Part shown: positions 47,575-59,084 of the stretch, one piece after another
How positions within the stretch are numbered: the stretch's first letter is position 1
Layout: each line of letters begins with the position of its first letter
NCBI GenBank assembly: GCA_963930655.1
Contig: OZ005604.1
Coordinates: 17,308,001 to 17,372,000 of the forward strand
DNA: 64,000 nt
Direction: 5' to 3'
Source of the DNA: Myrica gale
Taxonomy: Eukaryota; Streptophyta; Magnoliopsida; Fagales; Myricaceae
Notes under the pieces: generated by a model
The model's database searches: none
What the model was told of the DNA's origin: nothing
What the model saw: only the letters and a program-made list of their open reading frames with translations
Program-made: the position numbers and the translations under genes

Positions 47575-49329
47575 ATGCATGAATCCACTGGTGCGATGGG
47601 TTTTTCTCGTAGTTTTCATATTGAAGCCAAGGCATTCCAAGTATCAGTGAGTGATGGAGGTTTGGTTAAGTTGTCTGAATGGAGTCGCAAGCAACATAGT
47701 ACGATTTCTCTAGGGTGTTTCGGCGCCGTGTGGTTGGCTAATATGGCTAACAAGCTGCTGAAGGCGAACGCAGAACGTTCTTTTGTTTTGAAGTTCAACA
47801 AAGGGTCGCGTGCTTTTTTGGCTCAACGTTGTGGAAATAAGGCGGGGAGATACATAGCCATCATCGAATATGGCGAGGGGCGGCGTAGAGGATCGATTCT
47901 GGTCCCTGAAGGTCTTCAAGGCAGAGGGTGGTTCATTTTGGCTGACTACTTCCATGTTGTGGTAGATTTTTTCAAAAGCTCCAGAATAGCGAATTTCGCC
48001 TCGACCGCTGCCGGAATGAGGGGTGGAGTTTCCTTTGCCGACGCAGTCAAGATGACAACATCGCCGGTGCTTTCTGGTGTTGCGTTGTCTACGAGGAAGG
48101 GTAAGGAGAAAGTCACTGGAGGGAGAGACGTTTCGTGTACACACGCGAAAAAGGCAGATTTGCATACAGTAGTGGCGGCTGACGCTTCAGGTCCCAAGAC
48201 ACAGCTTTTTAATGATTTTTCGGCTGGCAGGTGTGGGGGAGGTTTTCTCTGCGCCAAGCATTTTCACGGGAGGCTCCACGCTTTAAAATTGGAGATGGAC
48301 AGGCTTTTGTCTGCATTGGATCAGTTCAGCCTTTCAGGCCCATGGGGGTTGGATCTTAGCTGTATGGACTGTGGTGATGGGCTTATGGGGCCGGTGGGCT
48401 CTTTTGGTTTAGTTGGCAGTGAGTCCGGGCCTGGTCTGGCAGCTGGACCTCAGGAGGTGGTTGGGCCGGGTCCCCCTCTTGTTGGGCCATCTCCATCTTT
48501 GAACAGGGCCGGTGCGGTGGTGGGCCGGGGATTGTCTGGGTATCCCAACCCCTGTCTCTTTCAAGCACCTCGCACGGATCGGAGGCCCTCTCTGTGCTGC
48601 GCGATTCCTCAGCCCACCTTCCGGCGTCTAGAAGCTGGGTCGACGTCGACTTCATCTGCGCAGGGAGTGGGTCTCGTCGGATTTCCGCCGGCGACGACGG
48701 GAGAACTTGCCGGGGCTTTGGGTTCTCCTTTGTCTATCGCGCCAGCTCCCTCCTCTTTGCAGTTGGAGCTTGCTGTGGACAAGTCGACGATGGTTGTGGG
48801 TTTCGAAGCAGCTTCGTCGGCTTCAGTGGAGGGCTTCGCAGGTGGCCGAGATGTGGGGTCTTTGCATCCTGTGCCATCTTCTTCTCAGTTGATGGAGCGG
48901 GGCTCTTCTCAAAACTTAAGGGAGCTCGGGGCAGCTTCGTGCTTCTTTCCCTCGGTGGAGCAGTCGTCCTTTGAACTCAACAAGGTGTCTACCGTAGTCT
49001 GGGACTGTGGCCCTGTTTCTGTCGAGCTTGTCGAGCCTCGCCCAAGCCAGAAAGATACGAATGACCTGGTTGTGGATGATCTGTCCTTGGCTCTTATTCC
49101 TTGTTCCGAGGGAGCTTCTACAGGGGAGGAGGGGGGGCTTGATTTGGTTTCGGTTCCGGCCCCAATTTCTCCTGAGCACGAGAATTCTGGTTGGGTGATG
49201 AGTTTGGTTTCATCCATTGGACGAGTTGTTGGAGTTTCATGGGATGGTCCCCTTCAAGTCCCTCCTCTACCCCTTATGGCCGGGAGGGGAATCTCCCCTG
49301 CCCCCCAAATCCATTTTTTTAACGTTTAG
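47575..49329 (+). CDS. Long open frame of the plant L1 ORF1-associated type, 584 residues
   Basis: An uninterrupted frame from the ATG at 47575 to the stop ending 49329. The first 130 residues (FSRSFHIEAKAFQVSVSDGG, SWS.K...ISLG, FVLKFNKGSRAFLAQRCGNK, YIAIIEYGEGRRRGSILVPE, GRGWFILADYF) resemble an N-terminal domain seen in L1-linked proteins of grape and other eudicots. Then come a SFADAVK motif and a long low-complexity half rich in Gly, Ser and Pro with a higher GC content than the neighbourhood. No finger or ORF2 follows, and AT-rich DNA begins at once. Most likely a truncated or partial L1 ORF1; an expressed host gene is possible. No RNA evidence can be read here. Confidence 0.55.
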   Translation: MHESTGAMGFSRSFHIEAKAFQVSVSDGGLVKLSEWSRKQHSTISLGCFGAVWLANMANKLLKANAERSFVLKFNKGSRAFLAQRCGNKAGRYIAIIEYGEGRRRGSILVPEGLQGRGWFILADYFHVVVDFFKSSRIANFASTAAGMRGGVSFADAVKMTTSPVLSGVALSTRKGKEKVTGGRDVSCTHAKKADLHTVVAADASGPKTQLFNDFSAGRCGGGFLCAKHFHGRLHALKLEMDRLLSALDQFSLSGPWGLDLSCMDCGDGLMGPVGSFGLVGSESGPGLAAGPQEVVGPGPPLVGPSPSLNRAGAVVGRGLSGYPNPCLFQAPRTDRRPSLCCAIPQPTFRRLEAGSTSTSSAQGVGLVGFPPATTGELAGALGSPLSIAPAPSSLQLELAVDKSTMVVGFEAASSASVEGFAGGRDVGSLHPVPSSSQLMERGSSQNLRELGAASCFFPSVEQSSFELNKVSTVVWDCGPVSVELVEPRPSQKDTNDLVVDDLSLALIPCSEGASTGEEGGLDLVSVPAPISPEHENSGWVMSLVSSIGRVVGVSWDGPLQVPPLPLMAGRGISPAPQIHFFNV

Positions 49330-49364
49330 GATTTTAAGTTTTAATTTAAAACGTAACTTTACCG

Positions 49365-49652
49365 GTAACAGTAACATTAACTTTAAATTATACATTTATA
49401 TTTTATTTATTTTAATAACACATGGCATGCCATATACTATGTGACGAGTTGTGATCGAGTGTGATCTAGCATTTAGATTACGCTGTAAACTTTTCGTTAA
49501 ACTATCCAGTAACAGTAACATTAACTTTAAATCATACGTTTATATTTTATTTATTTTTATAACACATGGCATGCCATATACTATGTGACGAGTTGTGATC
49601 GAGTGTGATCTAGCATTTAGATTGCGCTGTAAACTTTTCGTTAGACTATCTT
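49365..49652. repeat. Two-copy tandem repeat, 144-bp unit
   Basis: Copies start at 49365 and 49509 (GTAACAGTAACATTAACTTT) and agree at all but a few bases, including TGGCATGCCATATACTATGT and GAGTTGTGATCGAGTGTG. No coding sense. The high identity points to a young duplication. Confidence 0.93.
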
Positions 49653-50219
49653 GGGCTTAGTGATCTAGGAGTTGTTCTTTGTGAAAAAAATTTAAGAATT
49701 TCAATAATAGTGTGAATATTTAGGTGATATTTGAGCTTTATTGACATGCGTATAAAAGTTGTGTATTGATGTGTGTAAAAAATGTAATATTAAATTGTAT
49801 TAGTATGCGTGTAGGAGTAATGTTAGAAGTTTATATTTAGAAAGTTGGATTCAAATTCTAAAAAATTTAGCAAAACGAACATGCCTTAATTTACTAACAT
49901 CTAAATCCACGTTAGTAAAAAAAATTCAAAACTCAAGTGAATTATTTTAGATCTCATAAAAGCTTAGTGAGTAAAAATAAATTTTTCCTGAAAAAAATAT
50001 CAGTCCCCAAGTCTTTTCGAAGATAAATCCCTATCACAATGGTACCTGGATTAAATTGAAAACAAAAGGTAATATATATACTCAATGGTACCTAAATTGA
50101 AAACAAAAGGTAATATATATATATATATATATATATATCTCTTCTTTCCGTACTTAGGTTCACTTTTGATATTTTAAGCATCTACTTAATTTTTTGTATT
50201 AGTTTACAGAGTTATTTAT
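49653..50219. other. AT-rich spacer with a short tandem duplication and (TA)n
   Basis: The phrase CAATGGTACCTRRATT..GAAAACAAAAGGTAATATATA occurs twice at about 50038-50110. A TA run follows at 50112-50139. Nothing else is seen. Confidence 0.6.
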
Positions 50220-53200
50220 CTAAAACGTTAGAATTCACCTGGAACCGTTGATTAGCCGTCGCCAAGAGGGCATAGGCTAAACCCGATTGGTGTGACCCGT
50301 TTTAGCTAAACAATCTCTTACAACTATACAGTAACTTAAACAACATGTTTAAACGATCAAATAGTAAACAAAGTATGGCAAGTGGTAGTATAGATACATC
50401 ATCTCATCAGATTGATAACACTGCATCATCGTTAGCACATCTTAATACAGATGATTATTATATTTCATTAGGAGATAACAAGCCCTTGAACAATTGGGTA
50501 ATCCCCAAAGTCAAAGACTCACATTTATATAAACATTATACATTCTCGTTTAATATAGTTTATGCTATTAAAACTATTGAACAAATGATACTCATTGGTA
50601 AAGAATATGAATCAATTCATCTTCTTCATACCGACATAATTAAAAAACATCAAGCTCAAGGTTTTAAATATATGCATATGGGTTTAGTTCAAATAGTTGA
50701 TACACCTCTCATACACGATAAGGCTTAAATGCTTTTGTTCTTCTTTGTTTACGTGTGGCCGACATGATCAAATTTTCAATTCTTTGCTTAGTATAGTTGA
50801 ATTTTCTTTACATCAAGGACCTATTTACTTTAATTGTTATCCTTGTTTTCCTCTTTCTTTGTTTGATACTACTATTTTACATTCTTTAATTTTAAATATT
50901 AAATTTCCAGGCTATGGTATGATGGAAGATTTTCAATACCTTGTTGTAATATACAGGATTCATTATAAACTAATGAAAACTATTCTTGATCCCAGGTCAA
51001 AAGTTAGACCTCTAAAAGGTGAAAATTTACTTTTAAATACTATTACTAAATTTTCCAATATTACTATTCCTCGTATGATTAAATGAGCTGATATTAATTT
51101 ACCTAAACAATGGAAATTTCCTTTAATTGTTCCTCCACCTAAAAAAGAAAATAAGCAAATTGAATATTTTGCTCAACATACAGATGGGTCAGTCGTTTTA
51201 TCTTTTGCAAATAATAGATCTTCTAGATATTCTACAAATTCAAGATTGTCTGTCGATTCACAAAATTCTAGTTCAAGGAATTTCCAATCTGCTTTAAACT
51301 CTTTCCTTCCAAGTACTTTTACTTCCTTTCATATCCCTCGTAATTTATGGATACCTGATATAACTAGTACACAAACAAAAATACCGGTACAATTTCCTCT
51401 TTATGAAAACATACCTTAACCACAAATTGAAAAAACTTCTTCCACTCAGTCGGAAGCTTTTTCTCTTCAAAGATCTCCCTCTATTCATGTTTTACAAAAT
51501 GAGTTTGTATTAAATAAAAATATCCTCCGTAGAGATTTTGAATCCTCTGATAATACCTCAAAATGATTATGGTTTTTATCTACTTATTCTAAATCCGAAC
51601 TAGCCCTTATTCGTACTCATTATTATGAATATATGGTCTCTATACAACAACATATCTCATTCTTTTTTTGGTTTGAAACAAATCATTCCTCATTGCATGT
51701 CCTTACTCATGATATTCCTTGGATTACACATGACCATAAACAAATATTTGAATATTATCCTCCTATGGATACTATTAGTTTTAGTAATAATTCTCGTAAT
51801 TATTTAACTACTCCTTTTAAAACTAATAGTCTCTCTAATAATGATACAAATCTCGATAATATTATTCAACAGAATAATTATACTATACCTTTTTATCTAA
51901 AATAGGAACACATCTTACAAAAATCGAACATTTAATCAAACCTCCTTCATTACCCAGTTCTTCAAAGAATACTCCTCTTTTTATACCTCAAGAACTTCCT
52001 AAAATGGCTCCTTTTTCTAAATCAAATGAAGATACAAACAACATCTTAACAAAAATAGATTATATGCTTTCCAAACTTAATTTAAAAATAATTCTTCTAC
52101 TTCCAAAAATATTAATGTCTTAAATAATTCTTATTCATCCTCGGCTTCTGACCTTGATTTTGATACACTTAGTATTACTGCTTTAGAAAATCAATTTCAA
52201 CATTTATCTTTAAATAAAATTGCCAAATCTTCTACTCAAATACCTCATAAATATACACAAGGTACATATCGTAATTATTATCCTAGACCTACCCCTCCTG
52301 ATCTTCAATTTGAAAAACGTCATATCACATCTACTGCCGTTTTTGCTCCTGATCTTCTTTATGGATGGAATATTGATGGTATATATGAATACGAAATTGT
52401 TAATATTTTAAATGAAATGACTATTTATTCCAATATTTTGAAATAATTCAACCGAACCGATATTCATGTTGCTAATTGTTTAATTACTGGATTTACTGGC
52501 CAACTTCAAAATTGGTGGGATCATTATTTATCGCAAGCTGATAAAAATAAAATCATTAATGTTATTAAACTTGACTCTAACGGTGACACTATTATGCAAA
52601 ATAATCAGTCTATTCCTAATGTCGTTAATTCCCTAATTTATACGATTACTAAAAATTTTGTTGGTGATCCTCCTTATAAAGATCGTACTTCTGATTTCTT
52701 GGTTAATTTAAAATGTCATACTCTTTCAGATTTCCTTTGGTATAAAGATGTTTTCCTTTCTAAAATATTACATCGTGATGATTGTAACCAATCTTATTGG
52801 AAAGAAAAACTTATTGCTGGTCTTCCTTATTATTTTGCACAAAAGGTTCGACTTAATTTAGCCAATCTTGATGGTCTTATTTCATATGATACTCTTACTT
52901 ATGGTGATATTATTAATATTATAAACAAAATCGGTTTATGGATTTGTATTGATCGTTATAAAACAACTTTGACAGTTCTTTTTGGTCATTTTGACTGGAA
53001 TGTTATGTCTTTTAGATTAAAGAATGGCCCTTCTGAATTTCAAATTATAATGAATGATATTTTCAATCATTATTCTTCTCTTTCGATTGTTTATATTGAT
53101 AATGTTTTGATATTTTCTAAATCTATTAAACAATATTGGTATCATTTACATAAATTTGTTAATATCATTAAAGCTAATGGTTTAGTTATTTCTGCTCACA

Positions 53201-55500
53201 AGATTAAACTCTTTCAAACAAAATTATGATTTTTAGGCCATAATATCTATCAAGGTACAATAACACCTATATCGCGTGCTATTGAATTTGCTGATAAATT
53301 CCCTGATCAGATAACCGATAAAACTCAACTTTAACGATTTCTAGGTCGTTTGAACTATATTAGTGATTTTTATAAGGATCTTCATATTTTATGCAAACCT
53401 CTTTTTGATCGTCTTTGCAAAAAAACTTCCTCCTTGGATTTCTGTTCATACGGATATCATTAAACAAATTAAAGTTCATGTTAAACATCTCTCATGTCTT
53501 GGCATTGCATCACCCTTTGCATTTAAAATAGTTGAGATTGATGCTTCTAGTCTTGGATATGGTGGCATATTAAAGCAACACATGCATCCCCATGATAAAG
53601 AATACATTGTACGATATCATTATGGTGCATGGAATACTCCACAACAAAAATACAGTACAATGAAAGAAGAAGTATTAGCCATTGTACTTTGTATATCTAA
53701 ATTTCAAGATTAAACCAATATTTTCTTATTCGTGTTGACTGTAAATCTGCTAAAGAAATTTTATTAAAAGATGTGAAAAACCTTGCTTCTAAACATCTTT
53801 TTGCTAGATAGTAAGACATTTTGTCCGCTTTTGATTTTGACATTGAATATATTAAAGGTGAATTAAACTTCATCCATGATTTCTTTGAGATATATTGTTC
53901 CCACCATTTGGCACATCCACTCATGGTCCATCCTTCTCATATTAGGCCTTCGATTTGTACGTCCTAGTAGTATACCTCTCCATAATACCTTTACTCTTCT
54001 TGGCCAAATACAGTCACCTAGACCACCTAAGACACCCGCACCTCTACCTCCAATGGATACAACTTTTAGTCAAAAGATACAGGCTACGACTACTTATCTT
54101 CCCTGCAATCCTACTGATATAATAGTTCCTAAAACATATATATGTCATGTTACTTTTATTGAAGATCCATATCATTCCCTTAATGATCCATATCAATCTG
54201 CAAGTCAGATATCACCTCCTCGATGGAACTTTTTTTCCAAAAAATCATATGTTTACCCAAACATTATACCATTATATTTTGCATAATACGAAGTCTGTTG
54301 AATTCGAACAGATTCCATGTAAGTATGATACTTCCCAAATTGGATTTTCAAAATTTACCATTACGCGAATTATTTCATCTAAGGAATGAGGACAGCCATG
54401 AACTCTTTGAGCTTTCTCTATACTGTTCAAAACATATTTCTTATTATGATTATATTGACGCATGGACTTTTTCTTTACTTTTTGACAATCAAACTCATCG
54501 TCATACTTGGTTTATAAGATTCAAATGATATTATTGTACCGATCCAATTCTTCATTAGTTTTCCAATGGTGAGATAGGTTTGGTCCAAAATTATCCATTT
54601 TCCCTGTACCCCTTAAACAAGCTCTTGATCAATGGGCCTTATGTCCTCATGATACCCATGTTGTCCAGGAATATTCTGCCATGAAAAATCTTTCACTAAA
54701 AGATATATCTCCCCTTCTCTGATTTTATATCCAATTCAACATGTTACCATAGATATTTAGCTGAAAATTTGTCTTTACCCTCCAAGATAAAGCCAAAATA
54801 TTATCCCAAAAGTTTTTTGTGAAATAGTGGTCTATGTTCACTATTGATATTATCATTTCCGCCCTTTCTAAAGCCAAACATATTCAAGATACTCATCCTC
54901 AATTTCTTGCTCAAAGAAGTCAGATACAAGCAAAACTAGCTGCTGCCAAATCCCATGATGTTTACAAAAAAGAATTGGTTGATGTTCTCTCGCAACTTTA
55001 TGAAGATGATGATAAAGATAAAACAGATACTCCTGATGTATCAAGCACAAATAACTACTAAATGCCTACCTTTGAAGATGCTTAAGATCCATATGATGCC
55101 TTTGATTCAGAACTTTCTCTAGAAGATATTGCTGCTATTAGCCATTCATTAACCGACGACTGAAGAAATGCTGATCTTTTGACAAAGATATTTTGAAGAT
55201 ATGACGAAATGATGATATGATACTGTTGAAGATATACCCAAAATACCCCTGTCGACAAACAGTAAAAGACTATTTTAACCTTGATAAAAATACCCTTGTA
55301 ATCTCTTTAAATCTCTGTACTTGTAATCTCTGTTTTACTTTATTCAAATAAATTCTATTTTGTATAATCATGATTTCAACAATATTTGTTTTAACTACTG
55401 TTACATTACTGTTACCGCCTACATGGTCGGTTCTAACTGTTTTCTGTTTTTTATATACCATTTACAGTCCGTTCTTATTTAGCATATACATTCACGTTTA
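50220..55500 (+). mobile_element. Endogenous caulimovirid (petuvirus/florendovirus-like) fossil
   Basis: A strongly AT-rich block with parts in viral order: a movement-protein-like region (about 50.3-51.4 kb), a capsid/linker region without clear motifs (about 51.4-52.9 kb), reverse transcriptase (about 52.9-53.35 kb), RNase H (about 53.4-53.9 kb) and a C-terminal region (about 54.0-55.15 kb). The reverse transcriptase and RNase H wording fits Caulimoviridae better than Ty3/gypsy, and no integrase or LTR is seen. An AT-rich tail with AATAAA-like signals follows (55.3-55.4 kb). Petuvirus or florendovirus affinity is an impression, not a test. It is heavily broken (more than ten breaks), so it is old and not functional. 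Confidence 0.85.
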
Positions 55501-55568
55501 ATTTTTATATATGTATCTTTCTCATCTTTCACTATGTGGGACCAATTTTGGATAGAGATAATATATTC

Positions 55569-55571
<3 letters not shown>

Positions 55572-55599
<28 letters not shown>
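55572..55599. repeat. (AT)n microsatellite
   Basis: An AT dinucleotide run just right of the endogenous pararetrovirus. Caulimovirid copies often sit next to AT runs, as does the TA run at 50112-50139 on the left side. Confidence 0.9.
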
Positions 55600-56980
55600 A
55601 GCGAAAAAGGAAGACTGTTCCCAAATCAGATTATAGAGGTATAAAAATGTGAAAAAAGCTTAATTAATAGAGATACTTATTTGTTAAAGTTGTATAATTT
55701 CGGTATCTATTTTATCTTTTTTAATAATATGCAAATTTGGTATTACAGATTCAGGGGAAGACGATATCATGTCGCCATTAATTGTTTCTCGCTATTTTAG
55801 CAGCCGACAAGTACCGAGGTTTGAGGTATAATAGTCCAAGTAGTAGAATTGATTTATGATCTTAGCCATAAATTATGGAGGGACCAGCTTTCAAACAATA
55901 AGGTTTGTTGTCAACCGGTAGCTATCTCATTTAAAAAATAAATAAAAAGGAGAGAAAATAGGGCCAACAGAGTGGTCCTTGTCCATAGTTCTTTGGCTGA
56001 GAGGTTGGTCCCATTGTTGCATGTTTTTTTCTCTCGTAATTATAAAACGAGGGGTGGAGAACACTTAAAAAAAACTAATCATTGACGAAGACCTATTTTA
56101 TGACTAACACTTAATTAATATATCGAGGAAGGTCTTCTCTTGGATGATGTTATATGTACTAATTCTACACCTATTTTTAAATATGTACTGCATTTGCCAT
56201 TTAGTAAGGGTGAGAAAAAATTCCGGTAATAATCAAAATTTTTGGTTACACTTTCAATTTTGAAAATTCGGTTACGATTCTGACATATACTTGAACCGGA
56301 ATTGGAAGTCATTTTTTATAATTTACAGAATTGAAAATTCCGGTGGAATTATCGAAATTTTCGATTCCTTTTTTCTAAAAAAATAAAATAAAAAAGTACT
56401 CAAAATAAAATATAACATATGTAATTTGATTGAATGTTTATTTTAGAATCTAAAATTTGGATGAAAACTTTACATTTTATTGTTAATTTATGATGAATAA
56501 CTAAAAAATATCGAAATTTTCGATTCCCTTTTTTTGTTAAAAAAATGGGCTCAAAATAAAGTATAATGTATGATGAGTACCGAATTTGTTTGAATGATTA
56601 GTTTAGAATCTAGATTTTGGTTGAATGTTTACATTTATTGTTAATTTATGATTAATAATAGAAAAATCTTTTAAAAATTCGATCCAAAAAATATTTTTAG
56701 CACGTTAGGGCCCCATAAAAATATGTCTGAAAAAGTCCACATGTCAATCTAGAATTTTCGGTTCCGATTCCAGAACTTTCCTACCGAAATGGAACTGGGA
56801 AAAAATGAATTTCAATAAATACCATAACGGAGTCAAAATTAGTCATTTCATCCGTTCCGATCCTCACCCTTAACGTTTAGCCGTGTAGATGCGTCTTGAC
56901 AACCCTTGAGCTATAGTAGCCACATGTGTTTTATAAGCTTAATTTAACTGACTGAAAATCAGTGTTTATGTACTCAAGAA
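55600..56980. other. AT-rich intergenic DNA with an internal repeat
   Basis: Two related stretches, 56340-56490 and 56510-56660, share TATCGAAATTTTCGATTCC, CTCAAAATAAARTATAA and TTTAGAATCTA, a drifted duplication of about 170 bases. 56210-56340 and 56750-56860 repeat similar words in opposite sense (GAAAATTCGGTTACGATTC; CTAGAATTTTCGGTTCCG), which suggests an old foldback element. No gene is seen. Confidence 0.5.
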
Positions 56981-56989
56981 ATTGCATCA

Positions 56990-57531
56990 TATTTCGTTTT
57001 CCACAAAGGTTCCGCCCTGCCGTCCACCACGCGCCGCCACCTCCGCCGCACGCGCTGCCGCCGGATTCTGTCCGTTTTGTAATAAACCCGTTTGGGTCGG
57101 CCCCTGTGTTTCGGGCTTGTTTGTTGGTCTGTGGTCGCCTGTTTGGGCCTGCCCCTTTGTTTCGGGCTTGTGTTTTGTCGTGTTTTAGCCCGTTTGGGTT
57201 TGCCCCTCTGTTTCGGGCTTGTTGTTTGTTTAGTTCCGTGGTTGTCTGTCCGCCCCTTCTGTGGGCTTATCCGAGTCCTTGCTGCTCTTTTCCGACCCTT
57301 TATTGGGTCTCGCTACGCGTCCTTTGTGACATTTTTCTGGCTTGTCCAGATCTTAGTAGCTTTGCCTACTATGTCCGGTCATCACTCCCTCTGCCCTGCA
57401 TGGAGTTCATAGTGGTTCCTCTGATCCGTTGGAGGGTCTTGCTGGTTGTGTCTGTGTCTGTCCTGTGGTTGTGTTTGTGTTTGTTTTTTAGTCGTTTTTA
57501 ATTTATTGGTTATTTTTCGGTAAAAAAAAAA
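56990..57531 (+). mobile_element. Retroposon piece ending in poly(A), probably an L1 3' UTR
   Basis: GC-richer DNA that becomes T-rich and ends TTTTTCGGTAAAAAAAAAA (A run to 57531), as plant L1 3' ends do. No reverse transcriptase is present, so if L1 it is strongly 5'-truncated. The overlapping open frames across 56962-57501 reflect the tandem repeat inside. No target duplication was found. Confidence 0.5.
57090..57242. repeat. 51-bp tandem repeat, three copies
   Basis: GTTTGGGTCGGCCCCTGTGT, with variants, followed by TTCGGGCTTG, recurs at 57090, 57141 and 57192 with an exact period of 51 bases. It keeps frame (51 is divisible by three), which is why open frames run through it. Confidence 0.9.
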
Positions 57532-57948
57532 GGAACCAAATAATTTAAAGCGCCCTACCAATACGATGGCGGAATCGAAGAGGACAGAAGCTCCTCCTTC
57601 CACACCAAACGAGCGCACAGGAAGAGGCTTTTCACGTGGGCGGTGGGCCAGGAGCAAGGACGCTAGGATGGTTTGAGCAGTGCGTAGAGCCAACACGTTT
57701 TCTTTTCTGTTGTTTTCTTTTTCTTGTTGTGTTGCTTAGCGAGCCAATACAGTGCAGACAGTGGGACAGCGAATGGATGAATCTTGGTGCCTGTTGCATC
57801 ACTTTTTGTAAAGGCTACCTCGCACGTGGTTAGAGACTGAGCGGCCGAGTTAACGCCGAGAATATATTCTAAATAATAAAATTTATTTATTTTTAATTAA
57901 TTTAAAATTTTAAAATAAGTAATAAATATATTATGTGTTTTTAAATTA

Positions 57949-58332
57949 AGAAAAATTGCATTTTAGTCCTTAATTTTTGAGTACTTTTTCATTTTAATCC
58001 TTCAGATTCAACTTTCAAATTTTTAGTCCTTGAGTTTTCTTGTTTTGACGAAATGGTCCTTCCGTCAATCTATCGTCCATATGTTTAAAGGCACATGTAG
58101 CGGTCGATCGGGTATATATGTTAAAAGTGAGCGGTCGACCTCTACATGAAGCGGTCGACCGGGTCAAAATTGCTGACGTGTCAGTGAGCTCCGTTAAGTA
58201 TATGGACGGCAGACTGACAGAATGATCATTTCGTCAAACAATGAAAACTCAAGAACTAAAAATTTGAAAGTTGAAACTAAATGACTAAAATAAAAAAGTG
58301 TCTAAAATCTAGGGACTAAAAAATAAATTTCC
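57949..58332. mobile_element. Foldback MITE with about 145-bp inverted arms
   Basis: The left arm (TTTTAGTCCTTAATTTTTGA, TTCAACTTTCAAATTTTTAG, TTTTGACGAAATGGTCCTTC, GTCCATATGTTTAA) is mirrored at the right. The centre holds three copies of GCGGTCGAYC. Drifted AT-rich flanks prevent a clear target duplication, so Mutator affinity is only suggested by the long arms. Confidence 0.75.
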
Positions 58333-58558
58333 ATTAAAATTAAATGATAGCCAGATATTTGAGTGCCACTACAAAATTTTAGTATAATAAAATAATTGTA
58401 ATATAATTTTTCTTCAAATCAAATTATCTATTTTTATTATAAAAAATTCATTCAAATTATATCTTTTTAATTTTTTTTACCCAAAGATTCATACTTAAAA
58501 AATTAAAATTTTAAAATTTTAATACACAAACTATTGGATAACACGCAAACGCCAATGA

Positions 58559-58770
58559 TTTGATATAAACTATAGATTCTCAGGCGGCACCCTGACACAA
58601 AATGCACCACTTCCCATTTGTTCTTTATTCTTATAATTTACTATTTGCCCCTTCAACACATGTTATGGTTTGAAATAAACTATAGATTCTCAGGCGGCAC
58701 CCTGACACAAATTGCACCCCCACTTGTTCTTTATTCTTATAATTTACTGTTTTCCCATTTAAACATGTTC
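58559..58770. repeat. Two-copy tandem repeat, 110-bp unit
   Basis: TTTGAWATAAACTATAGATT at 58559 and 58669, followed in both copies by CTCAGGCGGCACCCTGACAC and later TTGTTCTTTATTCTTATAAT. It lies about 300 bases before the gene at 59085. Confidence 0.9.
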
Positions 58771-59048
58771 TCGTTGGGACGTGGAGTGATCTCGACCATC
58801 CAACATGTATAATCCTTTATTTTATTCTTACTTTAGAAAAGGCGCAGCTTAGGGACAATGAAGCCATCTTACGAGGAAGAGTGCATGGTTCGGGCTTATT
58901 AACGGAAGTCTCAACTCTCAATGCCTCTCAAGATACCGTCTTCGAGTCTCGTACGGTCCGATGCGGAGACCAGGTTCAATGAACCTGGCCAACCACTCTC
59001 CCACCTGATTACTACATAATCGGCATCCATTTGAGACAGAAAGAGAGT

Positions 59049-59067
59049 GAGTGAGAGAGAGAGAGAG
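59049..59067 (+). promoter_or_regulatory. GA-repeat tract in the probable 5' leader
   Basis: A GAGAGAG run ends 18 bases before the ATG at 59085. Such GA tracts are common in plant promoters and leaders and can bind BPC-type factors. No clear TATA box was placed upstream. Confidence 0.4.
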
Positions 59068-59084
59068 TGTTACGAAGTCCTTTT

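Noticed and set aside
56962-57501. 179-codon proline- and cysteine-rich frame
   Set aside because: It is produced by a 51-bp tandem repeat that keeps frame inside a poly(A)-ended retroposon piece.
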